A stretch of DNA of 64,000 nt, taken from contig NC_088307.1 in NCBI RefSeq assembly GCF_032854445.1, positions 9,684,017 to 9,748,016 of the forward strand, written 5' to 3'. The DNA comes from Liolophura sinensis (taxonomy: Eukaryota > Mollusca > Polyplacophora > Chitonida > Chitonidae). Shown here piece by piece: positions 54,316 to 64,000 of this stretch; position 1 is the first letter of the stretch; each line of letters begins with the position of its first letter. The notes under the pieces are model-generated. The model was not told the origin of the DNA. It saw nothing but the letters and a program-made list of their open reading frames with translations, and searched no databases. The position numbers and the translations under genes were made by a program.

Positions 54316-55124
54316 TTTAAGCTCTAGTATAAAATAAAAGACAACAAATATTAATATAACTTCAGATATTTGGTAAGACAGGTAGATAATCTCGATATAG
54401 GCCTAAACAGCCACAGCCACTTTTTCTGATATGCTTAGTAACTCTATAAATCAACTTTTAAATTGGAATTTTTACATGGCCATGGGATGCGTCATACTAG
54501 AGAAACAGAACTTGCATAACTTGCATCCTACGCACATATGCCTAATGGGCAAAAGGGGGCAGCAGAAACTGCTGCATTCTTGGGTTGTAGAAGTAAGTTG
54601 TGCCTGATTAGTCAAAATAACGTAACGGCCATTTTCGTTTTCTCAGTTAGTGAGTTTTGACTCGCTTTGATCAGTGATATTTCACTTTCAATGCCAATGC
54701 AATAAAAAGGTCCATTTTTTAAAGTTCATGTGGCATACTTATCGATGCAAGCATACATTTCGTGGAACACTGAGTTATTCCAAACATTTTAAAATCAACA
54801 ATCTTTTCGTGTCCCTAGCTTGGAGATAAGCAGAAGAGGATGAGACAAGAACTGGTTTGCCAGTTGCCGGTATAATGTGACTGGGTCAGGTGTCAAATCT
54901 GGTGTCTTTGCCAAGGTGTTCAAATGAGGCAGAACTATGGACATGTTGAGATCATGGCTACAGGCAGACACTCAAACCACCATAAATTTCATGCAGGGGT
55001 AAAGCCAAGTTCTAGTTCAAACATCAATCCACATCAGCTATTGACCCCCTCTTGTTTCAAGTTGATGTTTTCAACCATGTCTTTAAAAACAGGTCGCACA
55101 ATGCTTGTCATCCTCAACATGGCG
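54316..55124. other. Intergenic, SINE-B relic near 54850-54930
   Basis: GTATAATGTGACTGGGTCAG with TGTCAAATCTGGTGTCTTTG matches the inner part of SINE-B. Otherwise nothing recognised. Confidence 0.5.
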
Positions 55125-55360
55125 GAGCATAGCGTAATGACCCAGGAGTCTCTCACCAATGCAGTCGCTGTGAGTTCAAGTCCAGCTCATGCTGGTTTCC
55201 TCTCCAGCCATACGTGGGAAGGTCTTCCAGCAACCTGCGGATGGTCGTGGTTTTCCCCCAGGCTGTGCCCGGTTTCCTCCCACCATAATGCTCGCCGCCA
55301 TCGTATAAGTGAAATATTCTTGAGTACGGCGTAAAACACCAATCAAATAAATAAATAAAT
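55125..55360 (+). repeat. SINE-A copy, complete with A-rich tail
   Basis: Head AGCGTAATGACCCAGGAGTC; box B GTGAGTTCAAGTCC; body CCAGCAACCTGCGGATGGTC; 3' end GTACGGCGTAAAACACCAAT and (AAATA)n tail. It is the best preserved copy for a consensus. Confidence 0.9.
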
Positions 55361-56346
55361 CAACATTGCGGGGACAGAAACTGGCACGACAATGGGCAAA
55401 TAGCACAAGGCTTTAACATACTATACATTCTTTCAAGCCTTAAAATCTGAAAAGCACCACTAACTTTTCCTCCAAAGATAAGTACAAGTCATTTTGGCCT
55501 GATGGGCCAAGTGGCCAACGAGAATCAATGCCTTTAGCTACGTGGGTTTATCCTATCACAAAATCCATGATGGTTTCAGAGATACCCTTGCATTTGTTGT
55601 TGAGAGGTAGATAGTTTTCACCCAGCTATAACAGTGCTGGAGATAAGTGTAAAACAAGAACTATATAAAAACAAATGAATTTAGGACTAGTCGTTCCATA
55701 TGAACTTGATCAAAATTCACCAATATTCCCAAGTCACACTTTCAACATTTAATTAAATTTGCACTGAAAGTACCTGTATATGAATCGATTTATAATTAAT
55801 AACGGCATCTAAACTTTCATGCCTAATTGTAAAAATCTTTGAAGACACTGTAGCCCTTCTGAATCTCTGTAGAACTGGACGTCACACACATTACGTGTAT
55901 GATCACATGATCACAAAATCACTGCGTCCGCTGCTCTTCACACGTCAATATTTCTGAAACACCTAGCATACGTACTGTTGGTCTGTTGTTACTGACGAGT
56001 TGATGGACTCCCATTTTGACAGCCTCTCTTGATTTGGACAACGAAAAGAGCTCACCACACTTGACCAAAACAACCCCTACTTTTGAAACACGTGCAATTA
56101 TAGACCGTAAATGGGTCCTTCTTTCGTTTGCGACATCAAATACAAGGGAAATGAACACATTATGCTGTGCCTGTAATAAATTCAAATGGGAATGTTAAAC
56201 AAAGCTTTCAATAAAACTATTTAGTACGTCTAATAATAAATTAATGCCCGAACTAACGAATTCATTTATTTAATTTTTTCACGACATTCATACAGGCATT
56301 ACCGGAAAGCGGAAGTGAACTTTGGCAGTGTCGCAGGAAAGGAAAA
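55361..56346. promoter_or_regulatory. Flank upstream of AGPAT; divergent with the C11orf98-like gene
   Basis: The two genes are head to head. A minus-strand 88-codon open frame (56185-55919) lies here but matches nothing I recognise. No core promoter element could be assigned with confidence. Confidence 0.3.
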
Positions 56347-59342
56347 ATGGAACTTGACGTCGTGCAGTGGTGTGTTATAAGTTTGCTGTTGCTTCTACCA
56401 ATTCTGTACGAAGTCAGCAGCTACTTTAAATACCAGGCGAAGTTCATTTTCTACTATGCAATTATCATGGTGTCAGCTGTGATAATGATACCGATATTTA
56501 TGTTCAGACCTGGAAATGTCGAAAACCAGAAGTAAGTATATCGATGCATACAACAACAACACGTCAAAACAAACAAACGCGATTATCAGGGTACCCGCAG
56601 AATTTTTGCAGTTCCACGCAGAGATCGACGGGGTGGCCCAGTTTGAGACCTGAATTTGAGGTGGGCCCCTGATGAGATCATATTGAATAATAACAGCCAT
56701 TTTGGTTTAATTGCAAATGTAAACTTCCTGTTGTTACTAATGTTAGTGAAGTTACAATAAAACTCATAATGTGAGAAAGTTGATAAAATGTTATATCAAT
56801 CTTCCTGCACCAACAGGAAATGATCATTTTTTGATTGCAGCATGTCATGTCATGTATTTATTCATTTCATTTTATTTTATTTTATTTTATTTTATTTTTT
56901 TGGATCTCTTAGTAAACCTCTTATAAAGGACTTAAGTGGGCTCCTAGTTCATGGGAATTGTGTAGGCAAATAGCATAATGGTTAACAATGTAGGAGTGTA
57001 TGAGAGGGGAGCAAATCCAGTGCATTTTCATTAAATAATTTGCATACCACGTTTACATGAATTCTTGTTCTTTTCAAAGTTTTCCAAACTTTTGTGGCAG
57101 TTGGCATACATGTCAGCAGTTTCTTTAAATGATATGAAGGTTTTACCGTTTGTAAACTGCTATGTTATTTTCCAGACTTCTGCTATATGTGTTATCATCA
57201 CCAAATGAAACACTTTGAAATTAAGGGAACTGCTTGAGCCCTATAGACAGAACAGTGAGTCATTACTGAAGACAGTGATTTTGTCTGAGAAAATATCTAA
57301 AGAGTAAATTGAATTAAAACTGCCTGTACAACCATCAGTCATGTTTATTTGAGACATTTTGTCATAACGATGAAGAACTGTACATAAAGTTGCCTTTGCG
57401 AAGAAGCACAAATAAAATATTTTACCATAAGGTTCATCAGGTATTTGAATCATGTTGCTTCCAACTTTTCAAACAGTCAATTCTTGATTCTATTATTTGC
57501 TAATTTGAAGAGAAGATAGTGAAGAACAAAAATTTAAAATGGAATTTTCTGTATTGTAAAATTTCCAGGCCGACATCTCGCTTGCACAAAGCAGAGGCCA
57601 CAGCGCCCCACACCTCTCAACATGCGCCCTGGTAATCTAGCACTGGCTCAGTTTACTGACTGCATGTGTGTTTTAAACTCCTTGTGGGATGTAGATCACT
57701 GATACGTACTTAAAGACAGCAGGGTTAATTTTCTGTCTCCTAGCCACCGTAATTTAGTGTCAAAATTCACCACCAAAATTCACGCTTGGTGGTTAGGTGT
57801 GAAAAGTATTCACCATGTTTGTTTTATAGATATAATTAGAACGGCGATGCTCATTTAACAATCATCTCAATTGCACCAATGGGTAAACCCTTCCATCACA
57901 GCCTCGTTTTCATTACTTTCATTTTTCCACGCAGTCAGTCAAGTCCATCAAATTGGTCCTGTCAGATGATAAAACGCTCGTAGGTTCATTGTTTGTTTAA
58001 AAATAAAAACTAGAATAGACTGCAGATTATGATTAAGATTAGGCAAGTTACAGTATTTTTGATTTGTTGAAAAACTGCTGTATTTGGTCATCAAACATGA
58101 GAAAATCTGCTCCGTTACGATCAAGCCACCGTTGACCTTGTGATGTCAGGGGGTTGGGTGGGGGGGGGGGGGGGGGGGTTAAATTCCTTGCAGGCATCTG
58201 AGGCTTCTCTATGTGTATAACACAGACAGCAGGAAACTATCGCAACACTTTAACAGATAATTTTGAGATTATTCAATGCCCAAGTGTGGCTTGCTACTGC
58301 AGCTACATACATGGCCTAAAAAGGGAACAGATTTACAAAGCATGGACAAGATCTCGTCAAACACGCCCTTTGATTACGAGAGACTCGATTGTAGTCGTAC
58401 GAGACTTGCTAATTCAGCCATAACTTTTAAAAGAAAAGGCCAAAGGACGAGCCTTATAATATCCCCCCAAAAAGCCAAAGGGAAAAAATGTTTTTTTTGT
58501 GAGATTTTGTCTGCCCTTTGAAATGAGTATACACTTTAATTGTAAAAGGATAAATATTTTTTATTTCTTTCCCACGTGGTTAGTACGTCCAAGGAACAAC
58601 ATATAAATGTCTTTATTTTTTCTGAAAAACTTAAAATTTTCAGTTTTCTTCTCTAATCACTTTCAGTTAATATGTCATGAAAATTAGGCTTACAGTTTAC
58701 ATATGCATAGCGGAGTGCTGAGTTGGCTATTTTTACTCCTAAATATCTTTTGAATATTTATTTATCACATTCATTATTAAAGAAAATAGTTGAGAAAATA
58801 ATGTGCTTTTAAGCTATTGTTCATCCTAAAAAGTGTCCCTTGTGGAAAATTGCCACCCTGCCCCTTTTTGTCGGCCAGGTCATTGTAATCTGTGAACTTT
58901 AATATGCAGTACTGTAATTCGTTCAACCTTTTTGCATGTTTATTCAAGCATATTCTGAGGGCATATATTCTGTGTAGACAGACTGATAAAATTATACTTT
59001 TTTGTAAAGCCCTGAAATGGGCCAGCCCAAGCAGTATAGTTTTGTTTCCAAAATCTAATGAAAAAGCTACATAAATCGAACGGAAAATTGCTCTTTCACA
59101 TGAGAAATTTTCAGACACTTACATGGTACATATGTATTTCAATTTTCGAGACTTGGGAAATTTTTACCTATATGGCATTTAGGTTTATAGTTAATAAGGG
59201 TGAATGGAACTACTAAGAGCAAAACACCACCCTTCGCCAGCAACCAGAAAAACCTCCTGGCTTACATCTGTTGATCCAGCTGTGAAAGTTTCATCATTTT
59301 AACATAGTATGGCATGTATCATGTATTAACATGCTAGGGTCT

Positions 59343-59390
<48 letters not shown>

Positions 59391-59410
59391 ACATATATAT
59401 ATAATATATA

Positions 59411-59456
<46 letters not shown>

Positions 59457-62400
59457 TTGCTGACCTAAACTTATCATTCCCCTGACCTGGTAAGGCTATG
59501 ATCCTTACAAAATTCTTGGTTGGGCATATCCTGACCAGTCAGAAAAAAGTTGTGTTAGTCGGTTGATTGTGAATTGTTTTTTCATTTTTCATTATAGTAA
59601 TGAAAAAGAAGAGGAATTAACAGTATGAGAAGAATTTAAAAAAAAAAAAAAGATACTTCTATCAAAATGTCCAGAAAACCTTGAAAAAAGACAATTAATA
59701 TACCTTGGTTTTATTCAGAAGACTGGCGATAACAGATTTAAACAGCACAAGTTGTGGGTTTTTCTGACATTTGCGTAACATTAGAAATCCGGTTTAATCT
59801 GGAATTTGTTGATTGGTCATATGATACTCCATGTTTGAGAAACCAGAAACACAATTTCGTGTCACTTGCATCCCAACGGGCGAAACTGGGTGTGTGTAAA
59901 ATCAGTAGAAACAGGTGTAATATCTCGGGTTTTAGCTATATCTTGTGCCTGAGTGATTAGAATTGATAACTTGTGGTGCTTTCAGTTTTCTCAGTGTGCA
60001 CGATTTTGCTTACTTAAGGCAGCGATATCTCGGTTATGCAATATCACAGAAATACAAAAGCATGCTCTTTAAACTTTATGTGGGATACTTTTTTGATTCA
60101 TATATACCTTGGGTCTAGTGTTGTTTTTTATTTTAAGAGTAATGCCCTTATGTCAATTCGGTTACACCAACAAACATGTTTTTATCAATGGCATTTTACC
60201 CATATTACTGTTTTTGTACTTTGAACCTGATAGTGCTTTTCACAAACCAACTTTCCTGAGTCACATAAAAATGGTTTATAAAGTTTGTTCTGTGTAAACA
60301 AACATGTCCTGGACTTTGGACTTTAGTTAATATGAGTGTCAGAAATTCCTTGTGAGTAAAAGACACTGAATATCATGTAAACTTCTTGAATCTTAATCCT
60401 ATAAAGTTCTTGTCTGAGCTTGAAGATCAGAACACATAGCTGTGGATTTCCCTGGGTGTACTGTATTAAAATTTTTGGGGGAATATGTTTTGTGAATACG
60501 TTATTAGAGATGGGGAAAATCAACAGCTGTCTTCGTATCATCTGATTTTTTCATTGAATTTTTTTTTTTTTGTAATTTTGCTACTTTGTGTTTTTCATTA
60601 TCCTGGGAAGCAGAGAATTTCTCTTCCATCTCTAGGATTTATTTATTTATTTGATTGGTGTTTTACGCCGTACCCAAGAATATTTCACTTATTACGACGG
60701 CGGCCAACATTATGGTGGGTGGAAACCGGGCAGAGCCTGGGGGAAATCCACGACCATCCGCAGGTTGTTGGCAGACCTTCCCACGTTCGGCCGGAGATGG
60801 ACGTACTAGAACTCACAGCGACCACATTGGTGAGAGACTGCTGGGTCATCACGCTGCGCTAGCGCGCTAACCACTGAGCCACAGCGGCCCATCCCGTCTC
60901 TAGGAGTATGGGAGTGTGTTTATAGTGTCAGAATATTTTTTTGTTCTTGAGATAATTTTAAATCTTTTATTGTCACGTATATGCATTTTGGCATACATAA
61001 TAAAATCAGGGCTGGCATCTACATGTGTGTCAAGGATGTACATTACAATGTTGAAATTTTGTTACCATAAATCATATAGTTCATTTACGGATTCAAAGCT
61101 GCACATGGCGTCGTATGGCACAGAGAGGTGGAGTAATGTGGGAAATATAATCCACAAACAGAAGGCTGCAAAGTGGATTACTCTTTCAATTTATTTTAAA
61201 GACTGGCTTAGAATTCATAACTTCACTGTGAAATATTCTTTCCATTTATGTCAGTTAACTTTGTCAGAGAAAGATCAATAAATACATGTAAATCTCTGTC
61301 CAAATTATATTAAACAACTTTTCCCTCCAAACAAACTGCTGCACAATATTGTTCTTAGATCAACACAACATAATATTTATCAGCCTAAAGGACGACTTAC
61401 ATGACAGACATATAGGCATCAAATTATGACACTGCCTCCCAATCCACGTAAAAAGAAGCCCTTTCCCTATCAAGCTTTTAATCACGCTACTTAAAATTAC
61501 ACTTATCTCCAGACAGCAACTGACATGTACATGTGTGCATGTATGCTTTCATTGTATCAACCATCTAGATTATCTCCCATCTCTATTTACTTTGCTTGTT
61601 CAGAATCTAAATGGTATATGTTAAAGCCTAAGATGTACTTTTTTTATTTTTATTTATTTTTTAATTAATACTTATAAATTAATTAACGCATTATTATATT
61701 TAATTTATTTGATTGGTGTTTTACTCCGTACTCAAGAATATTTATATTTCATAAGAGCATTATGGTGGGTGGAAACCGGGGCAAAACCATGACCATCACA
61801 GGTTGCGGGCAGACCTTCCCACTTATGACTCCTAGATCATTACGCTGCGCTAGAGCGGTAACCAGCTGAGCCACGGAGGAAACCTTTTCACAAGGCTAGA
61901 TCTCTCTAACACTCTTGCACACTTGTGCATTGTTCAAACCTAACAGGGGATGGGAAAGGGGCCATCTCCACTCACTTGAATTGTTCTCTGTACATGAGTG
62001 TAGCTGTATGGGGTTCCAGCCAGGGGGCATTGGCTGTCTGGTAATGAGCATGGTAATGGGCCGTCTCCCACTACCTTACTTCTCCTGTTGGTTGGGGCAG
62101 TTGCAGGGACAGCACTAGTGCTTGTGGTGGTGTTTTTTGTATGTATGAATGTATGTATCTTCACTTGGCAAACTACAAGATGCTTTATCTTGTTTTATAT
62201 GTATATTGATGTATTTTTCGATTGGACTCTGAAGTATATGTTTCCTATATATTGTTTTCTTTGTGAAGGCATTGGAGAAGAACAGTTTCATTGTAAATTG
62301 ACCCAAGCTACCTTCAATGAATAAAAGATATTATTATTATTATTACTAATAATTGTTAAATACAAGTGTGAGATAATACTTCAGTTCTACAAAGTGTAAG

Positions 62401-63591
62401 TTATGATTTTTCATCTATTTTAATTGTAACTAATGAGTAATAATTATGTCTTCAATTTTTATGCTTGACAGAATCATATCAAGTTATTTCCGAAGTGTAC
62501 TGAAAGTGTTTGGGATCACTATGGAAGTGAGAGGCAAGGAAAACCTTAAGTCAGAGAAGTCGTGTATTTTAGTCTGTAATCATCAAAGCTCACTGGATTT
62601 GCTAGGTATGGAACATATCTTTTTGATTTGTTAAAATGTATCAGTTTTTCTATGCTGACAGTTGGTTACCAGGTTTATGGCTAATGGAAACCAGGTTTAG
62701 CAAGGAAATCCAAAAAAGACAAATGTATAAAAGGTTGCATTTATCATATTTGGATGGCTCGAAAACTAACCTCATGTTATGTCATAGCTGCTTCCATGTG
62801 ACAAGGGAAATAATTCAGATGAGACCTATTGGTATGCTATCTTAAAAGACGGAAAGATCAGCTTTAATGTTTTACATAACCGTTGGGTTTCCTCCTGTAA
62901 GAAATGTCTGAAAGTCATTTGATTGGTCAGATACGAAACCAATCAGATTTTCAATGTGTAGTAAAATGGGGGCTGTCTCCCCCTCCCCCCCCTTTTTTTT
63001 TATCGTTCATTTTTCTCTTTACAAGGCCAGAAAAAGTTAGACTGAATTTGTGGACATTGGAAGTATCAGAAGAAATGTCGCTGTATTGATTCATCATGTT
63101 GAACATTCCAACTACAAAAAATATGTATTAAATGGTAACCAAAACAGAGCATCGTTGGGACACGACCCTGTCACCAATGTGGTCGCTGTGAGTTTATGAC
63201 CACCTCATACCGTCTTCTTCTCCGGTTGTACTTTGGATGGTTTGACAACTGCAGATGGTTCTGGGTGCCATGCCCCCCCCCCCCTCTTCCCACCACAGGC
63301 CACCATTGTGTCGTTGAAATATTTTTCTGGAAAAAGTATGGCAAGAAACACCAATCAGATAAGTGAATAAATAAGTAATTTAACCTTTGCTTAACCATTT
63401 GTTTTTTCCTGTTAGGCATGATGGAAATCTGGCCAGATCGCTGTACAAGTTTGGCCAAAATGGAACTGAAATATGCCGGCCCGTTTGGCCTGGCGGCTTG
63501 GCTGGCAGGCACGGTCTTTATCGACAGACTTAACAGAGAAAGGGCTAAAGACACCATGGACAAGACAGTTAAACTTCTCAAGGAAAAAAAT
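56347..63591 (+). CDS. 1-acyl-sn-glycerol-3-phosphate acyltransferase (AGPAT1/2 type), exons 1-3
   Basis: ER membrane enzyme that acylates lysophosphatidic acid to phosphatidic acid, a step in glycerolipid synthesis. Exons: 56347-56531 (61 codons + 2), 62472-62605 and 63416-63591; phases 2, 1 and 0 agree. Exon 1 encodes an N-terminal hydrophobic anchor, a second hydrophobic segment (YYAIIMVSAVIMIP) and RPGNVENQK. Exon 2 gives ITMEVRGKENL and motif I NHQSSLD (NHx4D, catalytic histidine and aspartate). Exon 3 gives the AKMELKYAGPFGLAAWLAG stretch and motif II GTVFIDR. Motif III (EGTR) and the C-terminus must lie after the right edge; 165 codons are visible. The ATG is chosen because it sits directly before the anchor and GNVENQK matches family spacing. 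AGPAT1 versus AGPAT2 cannot be decided. Confidence 0.94.
58158..58178. repeat. Poly-G run, about 19 nt
   Basis: G-rich tract within AGPAT intron 1 preceded by GGGGGTTGGGTG, potentially able to form a G-quadruplex. Confidence 0.85.
59345..59452. repeat. Compound (CA)n (TA)n microsatellite
   Basis: About 40 bp of CA repeats followed by about 60 bp of mostly TA repeats, in AGPAT intron 1. Confidence 0.97.
60640..60890 (-). repeat. SINE-A copy, full length
   Basis: TTTATTTATTTGATTGGTGT at one end, ACCACTGAGCCACAGCGGCC (box A on the minus strand) at the other, with TAGAACTCACAGC as the box-B region. Confidence 0.9.
61700..61882 (-). repeat. SINE-A copy with internal deletion
   Basis: TTTATTTGATTGGTGTTTTA, CCGTACTCAAGAATATTTAT and AACCAGCTGAGCCACGGAGG. 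The central part and box B are missing. Confidence 0.82.
62606..63149 (+). other. AGPAT intron 2, first part
   Basis: Follows donor GTATGG at 62606. A C/T-rich run near 62980-63000 is the only notable feature. Confidence 0.6.
63150..63385 (+). repeat. SINE-A copy, diverged
   Basis: GACCCTGTCACCAATGTGGT, CGCTGTGAGTTTATGACC, a run of C near 63272-63283, and AACACCAATCAGATAAGTGA. It ends about 30 bp before the acceptor of AGPAT exon 3. Confidence 0.8.
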
Positions 63592-64000
63592 GTAAATCCT
63601 CTCTGATGTTCCTAATATATCAGTTTGTGTGTTAAAAACAAATATATTTTTCTTGTTTTTTTTTTATTTTTATTATTTTGATCTAGCATATTGAAACCCA
63701 CAACTATTTTCTTTTTGATCATTTTTGCTTGCGTCAAAACAGAACAGCAAATTTTTTGTATATCTTGAGAATCTTTTTGTTAAATAAACATTGTGATCTG
63801 AGATGACTGAAAAAAAAGAAAATCTAAGTATTAATATTAGTTTTTAAGTTCATGTCAAAATTTATACTGTAATTTAATACTTTGCATCCTAGAAGTTCAA
63901 CAATATTTTTCAGATTTGAAAATTTTTATCTAAATTCTGAAATCGTTGTAATGAACCAAGAAAAGTCTAATATCTGCACAAGAAGACAGTATCTTGTGTT

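Noticed and set aside
55919-56185. 88-codon minus-strand open frame upstream of AGPAT
   Set aside because: No recognised domain and no splice support. It could be a chance frame in the divergent promoter region; left unassigned.
62636-63089. Open frames between AGPAT exons 2 and 3
   Set aside because: The join of 62605 to 63416 is in phase and matches the family without gaps, so the intervening frames are intronic.

Overview
The window is nuclear DNA of an intron-rich animal. Short exons with GT/AG borders sit in introns of 0.1 to 8 kb, and the introns are full of minisatellites and tRNA-derived SINE-like repeats. The gene set and the look of the repeats suggest a lophotrochozoan, most likely a mollusc. 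This is an inference, because no species-specific sequence could be checked.

Layout. (1) 227-25535, plus strand: the 3' part of a fibrillar collagen gene. Thirty exons are visible. Twenty-five are pure Gly-X-Y exons of 36, 54, 90 or 108 nt, one is a junction exon with a furin-type site, and four complete the C-propeptide (COLFI) domain. The 5' part lies before the window. (2) 25536-30312: intergenic DNA between convergent genes, with one SINE grown into a 22-bp minisatellite and a second SINE family. (3) 30313-47387, minus strand: a complete nine-exon short-chain dehydrogenase/reductase gene (271 residues). All intron phases agree, and TGxxxGxG, NNAG and YxxxK are present. Its second intron carries a 2.5-kb 84-bp satellite. 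(4) 47388-50473: SINEs and two related tandem arrays. (5) 50474-53586, minus strand: a small basic protein gene that I read as a C11orf98 homologue; its first exon is tentative. (6) 56347-63591, plus strand: the first three exons of a 1-acyl-sn-glycerol-3-phosphate acyltransferase (AGPAT1/2 type), which runs off the right edge.

The genes do not form a pathway. The collagen builds extracellular matrix, the SDR is an NAD(P)H oxidoreductase of unknown substrate, the acyltransferase makes phosphatidic acid at the ER, and the C11orf98-like protein is small and lysine-rich with a probable nuclear location.

Most interesting points: the collagen C-propeptide lacks both cysteines normally used for interchain disulfides; one 108-nt collagen exon is 2 nt short; a (GT)10 tract sits next to a collagen 3' splice site; two minisatellites have grown from neighbouring segments of one SINE-like family; a 41-bp monomer has become an 84-bp higher-order satellite; two patches carry short self-complementary motifs in both orientations; and a 30-bp-arm hairpin is inserted inside a SINE.
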